Shown here: piece by piece, positions 41,623 through 50,594 of the stretch | Layout of the letters: each line of letters opens with the position of its first letter | Position numbering within the stretch: position 1 is the stretch's first letter | Assembly (NCBI RefSeq): GCF_036195045.1 | Contig: NZ_CP108100.1 | Location: 5,580,001-5,644,000, forward strand | Source: Streptomyces sp. NBC_00236 | GTDB lineage: Bacteria > Actinomycetota > Actinomycetes > Streptomycetales > Streptomycetaceae | Direction: 5' to 3' | Length of the DNA: 64,000 nt | Notes under the pieces: model-generated | The model's database searches: none | What the model saw: the letters and a program-made list of their open reading frames with translations, nothing else | What the model was told of the DNA's origin: nothing | Made by a program: the position numbers and the translations under genes

Positions 41623-42030
41623 ATGAGCGAACACCCGACGAGCGACGCGTTGCCGGAGTACGCGGAGCGCGTGCTCGACGTCGCCGAACTGATCCCGCCC
41701 GGCCGTGTCATGACCTACGGCGACGTCGCGGAGTGGCTGGGGGACGGCGGACCTCGCCAGGTCGGCCGGGTCATGGCGCTGTACGGGTCCGCGGTGCCGT
41801 GGTGGCGTGTGGTGCGCGCCGACGGGGCGCTGCTGCCCGGCCACGAGCTGCGTGCGCTGGATCACTACCGCGAGGAGAACACCCCGCTGCGCGAGGCCGC
41901 GCGGTCCGCGGAGGGGCATGTCCCGCGCCTGGACATGCGGCGCGCACGGTGGGACGGCGGTGCGGGGGCGGAGGGCGACGGCGGCGGGGAAACGCGGGGC
42001 GACGGCGGCGGCGGGGGAGCTCACACCTGA
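41623..42030 (+). CDS. alkyltransferase-like (ATL) DNA-binding protein
   Basis: The product is 135 residues from ATG 41623 (ATG 41614 is an alternative). It has only the C-terminal O6-methylguanine methyltransferase fold: IPPGRVMTYGDVAEWLG as the wing and the recognition helix PRQVGRVMALYGS with its Arg finger. The active-site PCHR is PWWR here, so the acceptor Cys is lost. ATL proteins flip O6-alkylguanine and hand it to nucleotide-excision repair. The C-terminal 30 residues are Gly/Asp-rich. It precedes the adnA helicase, in keeping with a repair block. The usual ATL motif is PWHR; the second Trp is a variation. Confidence 0.88.
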   Translation: MSEHPTSDALPEYAERVLDVAELIPPGRVMTYGDVAEWLGDGGPRQVGRVMALYGSAVPWWRVVRADGALLPGHELRALDHYREENTPLREAARSAEGHVPRLDMRRARWDGGAGAEGDGGGETRGDGGGGGAHT

Positions 42031-42385
42031 CAGCTTCGGCCATCCGGTGGCACATCGGGTGGAGCCGGGCCCGTACGACGTACAGGAAGCGTGCAGCGGA
42101 GGCCGTGCCGGGTCCTTGCGCCGGGCGGAAGGTGACGATGAGGGGTCCTTCCATGCGGTGGAAGGTGACGATGCCGGGTCCTTGCGCCGGGCGGAAGGTG
42201 ACGATGACCGGTCCTTCAGTCCGGCGGAACGTGACGATCCACGCAGTCGTCCGGCCCCAATCGGCGGTCCCGCCGGAGTAGCGTCGTCAGTTCGCGGTCC
42301 GCGCCGCGCCCTCACCTCCAGCACAGCCAGCACAGCCAGCATCTCCAGCGCACCCAGCACACCCACCAGGACCGGCGATCCCAAC
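42031..42385. other. intergenic region before adnA with tandem repeats
   Basis: These 355 bp hold four 33-bp tandem repeats (42108-42239) and then a simple CAGCAC-rich stretch (42309-42366). No gene with a credible start is present, although the adnA frame stays open through it. Where the adnA promoter lies is unclear. Confidence 0.6.
42108..42239. repeat. four 33-bp direct repeats
   Basis: Units lie at 42108-42140, 42141-42173, 42174-42206 and 42207-42239. Units 1 and 3 are identical. All share GGTCCTT near the start and GGAA-GTGACGAT at the end. Unit 2 forms a perfect CCTTCCA/TGGAAGG hairpin. The 33-bp period is about three helical turns, so bound proteins would line one DNA face. In one frame the units encode an 11-residue acidic repeat, but no start codon supports translation. 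Confidence 0.85.
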
Positions 42386-45300
42386 GTGAGCTCCTCCTCC
42401 ACCACCCGGAACAGTCCGCACCGTCAGGGCGGGCAGGGGGTCCCCCCACGCCCTGCGGGGCGCAGGGGAAGAGCCACGGGCGCGTACCGGCTGGTGCGTA
42501 CCCTGCCGGGCTCCGTGGATCCCCCTCTCCTTGACGCGGCGCAGCGGGCGGTGGTTGACCACGCCGGCGGCCCGCTGCTCGTTCTCGCAGGGCCCGGGAC
42601 CGGCAAGACCACCACGCTCGTCGAAGCCGTCGCCGCCCGTGTCGCCCGGGGCGCGGACCCGGCCCGGATGCTGATCCTCACCTTCAGCCGCAAGGCCGCC
42701 GTCGAGCTGCGCGACCGGATGGCCGCCAGGCTCGGCGCCGTCCGCGGGCCGCAGGCCACCACCTTCCACTCCTTCTGTTACGCCTTGGTGCGCGCCCATC
42801 AGGACGCCGATCTGTTCGCGGACCCGCTGCGGCTGCTCTCCGGACCGGAACAGGACGTCACCGTCCGCGATCTGCTGGCGGGCCAGCTCGACCTGGAGAA
42901 GGAGGGCCACGACCACATCCGCTGGCCCGACGAACTGCGGGCCTGTCTGACCACGCGCGGCTTCGCCGACGAGGTGCGTGCCGTGCTCGCCCGCAGCCGT
43001 GAGCTGGGTCTCGGCCCGGACGCCCTCGCCGACTTCGCCCGGCGCACCGGTCGGCCCGACTGGGGTGCGGCCGCGGCGTTCCTCGCCGAGTACCTGGACG
43101 TGCTGGACGCCCAGGGGGTGCTCGACTACGCGGAGCTCGTCCACCGTGCCGTGCTGCTCGCGGAGCGCCCCGAGGTGGCGGGGCCGCTGGCCGGCAGTTA
43201 CGACACCGTGTTCGTCGACGAGTACCAGGACACGGATCCGGCGCAGGTGCGGCTGCTGCATGCGCTGGCCGGGAACCGGGGGAGCGCTCCGGGCGGCGGC
43301 GGGGGGCGGAACCTGATCGCGTTCGGCGACCCGGACCAGTCGATCTACGCCTTCCGCGGCGCCGACGTGAACGGCATCCTCGACTTCCCGGACGTGTTCC
43401 GGCGCGCGGACGGCGACCCGGCCCCGGTCGGCGTCCTCACCACGTCGCGCCGCTCCGGCGAACGGCTCCTCGCCGCGACCCGTCTGCTCACCCGCCGGAT
43501 GCCGCTCACCCGGCTGCCGTCGGCGAAGGTGCGGGCCCACCGGGAGCTCGGCGCGGTCCGCGAGGGCGGCGGCGTCGAGACGTACACCTACCCGACCGCA
43601 TCCACCGAGCTCGACAACATCGCGGACCTGCTGCGCCGGGCGCATCTGGAGGACGGGGTGCCGTGGCACGAGATGGCGGTCCTGGTCAGGGCGGGCGGGC
43701 GCACCATTCCCGCCGTGCGCCGGGCCCTGACCTCGGCGGGCGTCCCGCTGGAGGTCGACGGCGACGACCTGCCCCTGCGCCACGAACCGGCGGTGGCCCC
43801 GCTGCTGACGGCCCTGCGCACGGTGGCCATGGCGGCGCTGCGCCGGGGCGCGGATGCGGGCACGGCGGAACCGGAGACCCCGGACCCGGCGGACGCGGTG
43901 GCGGAGTCCGTGGCCCCGGCCCCGGCGGACGCGGTGGCGGAACCGGAGACCCGGGCTCCGGCGGACGCGGTGGCGGAATCCGTGACCCCGGCCCCGGCGG
44001 ACGCGGGCGCTTCGGCCGAGGGCGCGGCGGAACCGGAGGCCCCGGCCCCGGCGGACGCGGTGGCGGAACCCCAGGCCCTGGCCTCCGCCCCCGCCCCCGC
44101 CTCCGCCCCAGCCCCCTGGCTCGACACCGAGACGGCGCTCACCCTCCTCGCCTCGCCCCTCGGCTCCATGGACGCGGCCGACCTGCGCCGGCTCGGCCGG
44201 GCCCTGCGCGACGAGGAGCGCGCCGCGGGCAACCGCGTGCCCGCGCCCTCCGGCGAACTCCTCGCCCGCGCGCTCGCCGAACCGGAACGGCTCGTGACGC
44301 ACGACCCGGCGTACGCCCGCGGTGCCCAGCGCCTCGGGGCGCTGCTGCGCACGGCGCGCGAGCTCCTCGAAGCCGGCGGCACCGCCGAGGAGGCCCTGTG
44401 GGCGCTGTGGTCCGGCACCCCCTGGCCGTCCAGGCTGGAGCGCGCCGCGCTGCGCGGCGGCGCGGGCGGCCGTAACGCCGACCGCGACCTGGACGCCGTC
44501 TGCGCCCTCTTCGACACCGCGGCCCGCGCGGAGGAGCGCACCGGGGGCCGGGGCGCGCTCAACTTCCTGGAGGAGGTCGACGCCCAGGACATCGCCGCCG
44601 ACACCCTCTCCCGGCGCTCCGTGCGGCCCGACGCCGTACGGCTGATGACCGCGCACCGGTCCAAGGGCCTGGAGTGGCGCCTGGTCGTCGTCGCCGGAGT
44701 GCAGGAGGGCCTCTGGCCCGACCTGCGGCGCCGAGGCTCGCTGCTCGAAGCGGACCGGATCGGCCGTGACGGCCTCGCCGAACCCCTTACCCCCGGCGCT
44801 CTGCTCGCCGAGGAGCGCCGGCTCTTCTACGTGGCGGCGACCCGCGCCCGCGAACGCCTGATCGTCACGGCGGTCAAGGCGCCCGCCGACGACGGCGACC
44901 AGCCGTCCCGTTTCCTCACCGAACTCGGCGTCGAACCCCGCGACGTCACCGGCCGTCCACGCCGGCCCCTCGCCGTCGCCGCCCTCGTCGCCGAGCTGCG
45001 CGCCACCACCGTCGACCCCGGTGCCTCCGACGCGCTGCGCGAGGAGGCCGCTCACCGCCTCGCCCGTCTCGCGGCCCTGAGCGACGACGAGGGGCAGCCG
45101 CTCGTACCGTCGGCCCACCCCTACCGGTGGTGGGGCCTTGACGAGCCGACCCGCTCGGCCGTCCCGCTGCGCGACCGGGACCAGCCCGTCGCCCTGTCCG
45201 GCAGCGCGCTCGACCAGCTCGCCAACACCTGCGCGCTCCAGTGGTTCCTGGGCCGTGAGGTGAAGGCCGACGCCCCGGCGACCGCGGCGCAGGGCTTCGG

Positions 45301-45988
45301 CAACGTCGTCCACGTCCTGGCCGACGAGGTGGCCTCCGGGCGGACGCCCGCCGATCTGGCCGTCCTCATGGAGCGGCTCGACTCGGTCTGGGACGGGCTG
45401 GTCTTCGACGCGCCCTGGAAGTCGCAGCAGGAGAAGCAGCAGGCCCGCGTCGCCCTCGAACGCTTCCTGCGCTGGCACGTCATGGACCGCACCGGCCGCA
45501 CGCCGGCCGCCAGCGAGCACGACTTCGACGTGACGCTGGAGGCGGGGGAGTACGAGGTGCGCATCCGGGGCTCCATGGACCGCGTCGAACGCGACGCCGA
45601 CGGACGGGCCTACGTCGTCGACTTCAAGACCGGCAAGCAGTCCCCGACGAAGGACGAGGTGGCCCGCCACCCGCAGCTCGCCGTGTACCAGCTGGCGGTC
45701 CGGGCGGGCGCGGTCGACGAGGTCTTCGACGGCACGCGCCCCGAATCCGGCGGCGCCGAACTCGTACAGCTGCGCCAGCCCGCCCCCAAGAAGGAGGGCG
45801 GCGACGCCGTCCCCAAGGTGCAGGCCCAGGAGCCGCCCGAGACCGAGTGGGTCTCCGATCTCCTGGCGACCGCCGCCGGCCGGGTCCTGGACGAACGGTT
45901 CACCCCGTCGACCGGACAGCACTGCTCCCACTGTGCCTTCAAGGCCTCGTGCAGTGCGCAGCCGGAGGGCCGGCACGTCCTGGAGTGA
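42386..45988 (+). CDS. adnA: AdnA, helicase-nuclease subunit with Fe-S cluster motif
   Basis: The product is up to 1200 residues from GTG 42386; GTG 42494 is an alternative that would exclude a palindromic segment (42436-42467). The UvrD-type motor has Walker A AGPGTGKTTT, VFVDEYQDTDPAQ as motif II and TAHRSKGLEWRLVVV as motif V. A Pro/Ala-rich repeat (about 43859-44108) is inserted in the motor. The C-terminal RecB-like nuclease has VVDFKTGKQS and cysteines NTC...HCSHCAFKASC, the four ligands of a 4Fe-4S cluster. With AdnB it resects DNA double-strand ends. The locus is reported essential in Streptomyces (from memory). Confidence 0.9.
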   Translation: MSSSSTTRNSPHRQGGQGVPPRPAGRRGRATGAYRLVRTLPGSVDPPLLDAAQRAVVDHAGGPLLVLAGPGTGKTTTLVEAVAARVARGADPARMLILTFSRKAAVELRDRMAARLGAVRGPQATTFHSFCYALVRAHQDADLFADPLRLLSGPEQDVTVRDLLAGQLDLEKEGHDHIRWPDELRACLTTRGFADEVRAVLARSRELGLGPDALADFARRTGRPDWGAAAAFLAEYLDVLDAQGVLDYAELVHRAVLLAERPEVAGPLAGSYDTVFVDEYQDTDPAQVRLLHALAGNRGSAPGGGGGRNLIAFGDPDQSIYAFRGADVNGILDFPDVFRRADGDPAPVGVLTTSRRSGERLLAATRLLTRRMPLTRLPSAKVRAHRELGAVREGGGVETYTYPTASTELDNIADLLRRAHLEDGVPWHEMAVLVRAGGRTIPAVRRALTSAGVPLEVDGDDLPLRHEPAVAPLLTALRTVAMAALRRGADAGTAEPETPDPADAVAESVAPAPADAVAEPETRAPADAVAESVTPAPADAGASAEGAAEPEAPAPADAVAEPQALASAPAPASAPAPWLDTETALTLLASPLGSMDAADLRRLGRALRDEERAAGNRVPAPSGELLARALAEPERLVTHDPAYARGAQRLGALLRTARELLEAGGTAEEALWALWSGTPWPSRLERAALRGGAGGRNADRDLDAVCALFDTAARAEERTGGRGALNFLEEVDAQDIAADTLSRRSVRPDAVRLMTAHRSKGLEWRLVVVAGVQEGLWPDLRRRGSLLEADRIGRDGLAEPLTPGALLAEERRLFYVAATRARERLIVTAVKAPADDGDQPSRFLTELGVEPRDVTGRPRRPLAVAALVAELRATTVDPGASDALREEAAHRLARLAALSDDEGQPLVPSAHPYRWWGLDEPTRSAVPLRDRDQPVALSGSALDQLANTCALQWFLGREVKADAPATAAQGFGNVVHVLADEVASGRTPADLAVLMERLDSVWDGLVFDAPWKSQQEKQQARVALERFLRWHVMDRTGRTPAASEHDFDVTLEAGEYEVRIRGSMDRVERDADGRAYVVDFKTGKQSPTKDEVARHPQLAVYQLAVRAGAVDEVFDGTRPESGGAELVQLRQPAPKKEGGDAVPKVQAQEPPETEWVSDLLATAAGRVLDERFTPSTGQHCSHCAFKASCSAQPEGRHVLE

Positions 45989-46010
45989 GCGGGATCCGCT
46001 GTCGCGGACG

Positions 46011-46916
46011 TCAGCGCTTGCGGGCCATCACCCCGTACACACTGACGTCGGCGTCGGTGACGTCGTTGATGCCCTGGTAGCGCGTCCGGTCCAGCGGGTC
46101 CAGACCCGCCACGAACTCAGGATCCGGGTCCCGGGACTCGGGCAGGTCGACGACCTTCTCGGGCCGCCAGCGGTGCACCGGGACAACACCGGGTTCGAGC
46201 ATCTCCAGTCCGTTGTCCGTCACGAACCGCTCGACCTGCGCGTGCGAGCGGCGGACCATCGCGAACCCGCGCTCCTTGAACGACTTCGTGATCTGCCCGA
46301 CCTGCTCGGGGTTGAGGTCCGAGCTGACATTGCTCAGGACGAGATAGCTGCCGGGAGCCAGGGCGTCGAGGAGCTGTCTGACGATCGGGTAGGCCGCCTC
46401 GTCCTCGATGAAGTGGAGGACGGCGGCGAGGACGAGGGCGACGGGCCGGTCGAGGTCGAGGGTGCGGCGGGCCGCTTCGAGGATCCTGTCGGGGTCGCGC
46501 AGATCCGCCTCGACGTAGTCGGTGTGGCCCTCGGGCCCGCTGGTGAGCAGGGCCTGGGCGTGGACGAGAACGACGGGGTCGTTGTCGGCGTACACCACGC
46601 GCGCGTCGGGGGCGATCGCCTGGGCGATCTGGTGCACGTTCTGCTGGGTCGGCAGCCCGGTCCCGACGTCCAGGAACTGCCGGATGCCGTCCTGCGCGGC
46701 GAGCGTGACGGCTCGCCGCATGAAGTCCCGGTTGTGCCGCACGGTGAGGTACCCGCGGGGATTGGCGGCCAGGGCCATGGCCGCGGCCTCGCGGTCGGCC
46801 GGGTAGTTGTCCTTGCCGCCGAGGAACACGTCATAGACCCGTGCCGGGTGCGCCTTCGTCGTGTCGATGCGTGCCCGGAGCTCTGCGGCGTCAGGGGCGG
46901 GTGCGTCGGCGCTCAT
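46011..46916 (-). CDS. SAM-dependent methyltransferase (Methyltransf_19 type)
   Basis: The product is 301 residues from ATG 46916 (GAGGA 8 nt upstream); an ATG at 46949 is less likely. It has the family opening ARVYDVFLGGKDNYPADREAA, SAM motif I FLDVGTGLPTQQNVH, acidic VYADNDPVVL and VALVLAAVLHFIED. Streptomyces carry dozens of such genes, often next to small DUF397/helix-turn-helix pairs, and their substrate is unknown. This copy lies on the opposite strand between adnA and adnB, with only 22 bp to the adnA stop. It looks like an insertion into an ancestral adnAB operon. Confidence 0.9.
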   Translation of the reverse strand: MSADAPAPDAAELRARIDTTKAHPARVYDVFLGGKDNYPADREAAAMALAANPRGYLTVRHNRDFMRRAVTLAAQDGIRQFLDVGTGLPTQQNVHQIAQAIAPDARVVYADNDPVVLVHAQALLTSGPEGHTDYVEADLRDPDRILEAARRTLDLDRPVALVLAAVLHFIEDEAAYPIVRQLLDALAPGSYLVLSNVSSDLNPEQVGQITKSFKERGFAMVRRSHAQVERFVTDNGLEMLEPGVVPVHRWRPEKVVDLPESRDPDPEFVAGLDPLDRTRYQGINDVTDADVSVYGVMARKR

Positions 46917-47100
46917 ATGACCGTCCTCGTAAGGCTGTTGATGCGACAAGCAGTCAATTTAGACGGTCTTTCGCGGCTTGTGCGCCGCCGCGGCGCAGAA
47001 ATGCGGGATACAGGCATTGGCGTCCTCGCCGGTCGCCGCGGTGGCCGGAGCGGCACTTCTCGGACTCTTCCGGACTTCGTGGGTTGTCGGTCCGGCCGGT

Positions 47101-47106
47101 TAGCCT
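47101..47106 (+). promoter_or_regulatory. candidate -10 of adnB (leaderless)
   Basis: TAGCCT ends 7 nt before GTG 47114. The divergent methyltransferase begins 198 bp upstream, so adnB needs a promoter here. Confidence 0.5.
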
Positions 47107-47113
47107 CTGTGGA

Positions 47114-50100
47114 GTGTCCTCACGTATCACCGATCCCGAGCAGCTCAAGGAGCTTCTCGGGATCCCTTTCACCCCGGAGCAGACGGCGTGCATCATCGCG
47201 CCGCCCGCCCCACAGGTGATCGTCGCCGGAGCCGGGTCGGGGAAGACCACGGTGATGGCGGCCCGCGTGGTGTGGCTGGTCGGCACCGGCCAGGTCGCCC
47301 CCGAGCAGGTCCTCGGGCTCACCTTCACCAACAAGGCGGCCGGTGAGCTCGCCGAGCGCGTCCGCAAGGCCCTGATCGCCGCCGGGGTCACCGATCCGGA
47401 CGTGATCGACCCGGACAACCCCCCGGGCGAACCCGGCATCTCCACGTACCACGCCTTCGCCGGCCGGCTCCTCACCGAGCACGGGCTGCGGATAGGACTC
47501 GAACCCACCACCCGCCTCCTCGCCGACGCCACCCGCTACCAGCTCGCCGCCCGCGTGCTGCGCGAGGCCCCCGGCCCCTACCCGGCCCTGACCAGGTCGT
47601 TTCCCACCCTGGTCAGCGATCTGCTGGCGCTGGACGCCGAGCTGGCCGAACATCTCGTACGTCCAGAACAGCTCGCGGCGTACGACACCGAGCTGCTCCG
47701 CACCCTGGAGACCGCCAAGCTCAGCAACGCGGAACTGCGCAGGCTCCCCGAGACCTCCGAGGCCCGCCGCGAGCTGCTCTCGCTGACCCGGCGCTACCGG
47801 GAGGCCAAGCGCAGCCGCGACCTCCTCGACTTCGGTGACCAGATCGCCCTCTCCGCCCGGCTCGCCCTCACCCGCCCCGAGGTCGGCGCCATCCTGCGCG
47901 AGGAGTACCGGGTCGTCCTGCTCGACGAGTACCAGGACACCTCCGTCGCCCAGCGCCTCCTGCTCTCCGCCCTCTTCGGCAGCGGTCCCGACGGCATCGC
48001 CTCCGGGCACGCCGTCACCGCGGTCGGCGACCCCTGCCAGGCCATCTACGGCTGGCGCGGCGCCTCCGTCGCGAACCTCGACGACTTCCCGAACCACTTC
48101 CCGCACGCCGACGGCACCCCCGCCGCCCGCTACTCCCTCAGCGAGAACCGCCGCAGCGGTGGCCGTCTCCTCCACCTCGCCAACGGGCTCGCCGCGCCCC
48201 TGCGCGCCATGCACGAGGGCGTCGAGGCACTGCGCCCCGCCCCGGGCGCCGAGCGCGACGGCCTGGTCCGCTGCGCCCTGCTGCGCACCCACGCCGAGGA
48301 GCTCGACTGGCTCGCCGACTCGATCGCCCACCTCGTACGCACCGGCAAGGCCCCCGGCGAGATCGCCGTCCTGTGCCGCACCGCGGGCGACTTCCCCGAG
48401 ATCCAGGCCGCGCTCGTCGCCCGGGACATCCCGGTCGAGGTCGTCGGCCTCTCCGGGCTGCTCCACCTCCCCGAGGTCGCCGACCTCGTGGCCGTCTGCG
48501 AGGTCCTCCAGGACCCGGGGGCCAACGCCTCCCTGGTCCGGCTGCTCACCGGCCCCCGCTGGCGGATCGGCCCCCGCGACCTGGCCCTGCTCGGCCGCCG
48601 CGCCCGCCTCCTCGTCCACCGCGCCTCCCACGGCGACGACGAGGACTTCGACCCCGACCGCCGGCTCGCCGAGGCCGTCGAGGGCATCGACCCGGCCGAG
48701 GTGATCTCCCTCGCGGACGCCCTGGACACCTTCCTCGACTCCGGCGGCGAACAGGACGACCGGCTGCCGTTCTCCGCCGAGGCCCGGATCCGCTTCGCCC
48801 GCCTCGCCACCGAACTGCGCGACCTGCGCCGCTCCCTTTCCGACCCGCTGATGGACGTCCTGCACCGGGTCCTCGCCACCACCGGACTGGAGGTCGAGCT
48901 CTCCGCCTCGCCCCAGGCCCTGGCGGCCCGCCGCCGCGAGACCCTCGCCAACTTCCTCGACGTCGCCGCCCGGTTCGCCGCCGTCGACGGGGAGGCCACG
49001 CTGCTCGCCTTCCTCGGCTTCCTGCGTACCGCCGCGCAGTACGAGAAGGGCCTCGACAACGCGCTGCCCGGCGGCGAGAACACCGTCAAGGTCCTCACCG
49101 CCCACAAGTCCAAGGGCCTCGAATGGGACGTCGTCGCCGTGCCCGGCCTGGTCACCGGGCAGTTCCCCAGCGGCCAGTCCCGGGACGCCTGGACCTCCCA
49201 GTCCCAGGTCCTCCCGCACGCGCTGCGCGGCGACACGCCCACACTGCCCGTCCTCCACTCCTTCGACGCCAAGGGGCTCAAGGACTTCAAGGCGGAGATG
49301 AAGGAGCACCAGCACACCGAGGAGCTCCGCCTCGGCTACGTCACCTTCACCCGGCCCCGCACCCTGCTGCTCGGCTCCGGCCACTGGTGGGGCCCGAGCC
49401 AGAAGAAGCCGCGCGGCCCCTCGGCGTTCCTGGACGCGTTGTACGAGCACTGCGCGGCCGGCTACGGCGAGATCGAGGCGTGGGCGGACGAACCGGCCGA
49501 GGACGAGGAGAACCCGGCCCTCGGTGAGGCCACGGCCGACCACGCCTGGCCGCTGCCGCTGGACACGGCCGCGCTGGCCCGCCGCCGCGCCGCCGCGGAC
49601 ACGGTGATGGCCCACCTGGAGGCGCTGGCCACGGCACCGCCGCCCCTTTCGGACGACGCCCGCGTCGACGAGGTCTTCCCGGAAGAGGCGCCGTTCCCAG
49701 ACGACGAGCCGTTCCCCGAGGACGACCCCTTCCTGGACGACGCACCCTTCCCCGATGACGACGTGCCCGGGGCCCCCGCCGCCCCGCACGACGCACCCTT
49801 CCGCGATGACGGCGACGTGCCCGGGGCCCCCGCCGCCCCGCACGTCCCGGCGGCCCGCACTCCCGAGCACGTTCCCGCACGCCTCACCCCCGAGGAGTCC
49901 CGCACCCTCGCCTCCTGGGACCGCGACCTCGACGCCCTCGCCGGGGAGCTGCGCCGCGCCCGCGCCACCGTGCGCGACGTCCTCGTACCCGCCTCGCTCT
50001 CGGCCACCCAGCTGCTGCGCCTCGCCGACGACCCCGACGGCTTCGCCCAGGAGCTGGCCCGCCCCATGCCCCGCCCCCCGCAGCCCGCCGCCCGCCGGGG

Positions 50101-50584
50101 CACCCGCTTCCACGCCTGGGTCGAGTCCCGCTTCGAGGAGCTGCCGCTGCCCATGCTCGGCCCCGACGAGCTGCCCGGCGGTGACGAGAGCGACGCCGAC
50201 ATCGCCGACGAGCGCGATCTCGCCGAGCTCAAGGAGGCCTTCGAGCGCACCCCGTACGCCCGCCGCACCCCCTACCGCGTCGAGACGCCGTTCCAGATCA
50301 CCCTGGCCGGCCGGGTGATCCGGGGCCGCATCGACGCGGTGTACCGCACGGGGGACACGTACGAGATCGTCGACTGGAAGACCAGCCGCACCAACACCGC
50401 CGACCCGCTCCAGCTCGCCGTCTACCGCCTCGCCTGGGCCGAACTGCACGGACTGCCGCTCACCGACGTGACGGCCACCTTCCTCTTCGTACGCAGCGGC
50501 GAGAGCGTGCGCCCCACCCGCCTCCCGGGCCGCCCGGAACTGGAGCGGATCCTCCTGGACGAGCCAGCTCCTACGGACGGATAA
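47114..50584 (+). CDS. adnB: AdnB, helicase-nuclease subunit
   Basis: The 1156-residue protein has a UvrD-like motor with Walker A AGAGSGKTTVMAARVVWLV, VLLDEYQDTSVAQ as motif II, VGDPCQAIYGWRGAS as motif III and TAHKSKGLEWDVVAV. A Pro/Asp-rich linker of about 75 residues, with the DVPGAPAAPH unit present twice (near 49759 and 49813), joins it to a RecB-type nuclease (IRGRIDAVYRTGDTYEIVDWKTS, with Asp and DWK as metal ligands). No cysteine cluster is present, unlike AdnA. In mycobacteria AdnB is the leading motor of the heterodimer. The start fits a leaderless promoter. Confidence 0.92.
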   Translation: MSSRITDPEQLKELLGIPFTPEQTACIIAPPAPQVIVAGAGSGKTTVMAARVVWLVGTGQVAPEQVLGLTFTNKAAGELAERVRKALIAAGVTDPDVIDPDNPPGEPGISTYHAFAGRLLTEHGLRIGLEPTTRLLADATRYQLAARVLREAPGPYPALTRSFPTLVSDLLALDAELAEHLVRPEQLAAYDTELLRTLETAKLSNAELRRLPETSEARRELLSLTRRYREAKRSRDLLDFGDQIALSARLALTRPEVGAILREEYRVVLLDEYQDTSVAQRLLLSALFGSGPDGIASGHAVTAVGDPCQAIYGWRGASVANLDDFPNHFPHADGTPAARYSLSENRRSGGRLLHLANGLAAPLRAMHEGVEALRPAPGAERDGLVRCALLRTHAEELDWLADSIAHLVRTGKAPGEIAVLCRTAGDFPEIQAALVARDIPVEVVGLSGLLHLPEVADLVAVCEVLQDPGANASLVRLLTGPRWRIGPRDLALLGRRARLLVHRASHGDDEDFDPDRRLAEAVEGIDPAEVISLADALDTFLDSGGEQDDRLPFSAEARIRFARLATELRDLRRSLSDPLMDVLHRVLATTGLEVELSASPQALAARRRETLANFLDVAARFAAVDGEATLLAFLGFLRTAAQYEKGLDNALPGGENTVKVLTAHKSKGLEWDVVAVPGLVTGQFPSGQSRDAWTSQSQVLPHALRGDTPTLPVLHSFDAKGLKDFKAEMKEHQHTEELRLGYVTFTRPRTLLLGSGHWWGPSQKKPRGPSAFLDALYEHCAAGYGEIEAWADEPAEDEENPALGEATADHAWPLPLDTAALARRRAAADTVMAHLEALATAPPPLSDDARVDEVFPEEAPFPDDEPFPEDDPFLDDAPFPDDDVPGAPAAPHDAPFRDDGDVPGAPAAPHVPAARTPEHVPARLTPEESRTLASWDRDLDALAGELRRARATVRDVLVPASLSATQLLRLADDPDGFAQELARPMPRPPQPAARRGTRFHAWVESRFEELPLPMLGPDELPGGDESDADIADERDLAELKEAFERTPYARRTPYRVETPFQITLAGRVIRGRIDAVYRTGDTYEIVDWKTSRTNTADPLQLAVYRLAWAELHGLPLTDVTATFLFVRSGESVRPTRLPGRPELERILLDEPAPTDG

Positions 50585-50594
50585 GCTGAAGGTC

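Noticed and set aside
42108..42239. CRISPR array
   Set aside because: The repeats are directly abutting with no spacers, and no cas genes are near.
41807..42385. Upstream extension of the adnA frame through the 33-bp repeats
   Set aside because: The frame is open and encodes 11-residue repeats, but it overlaps the ATL gene, has no usable start with a ribosome site, and homologous helicases begin near the Walker A segment.
42287..45976. Minus-strand frame of about 1,229 codons opposite adnA
   Set aside because: High GC keeps antisense frames open; no domain, no ribosome site, and the plus strand encodes a complete helicase-nuclease.
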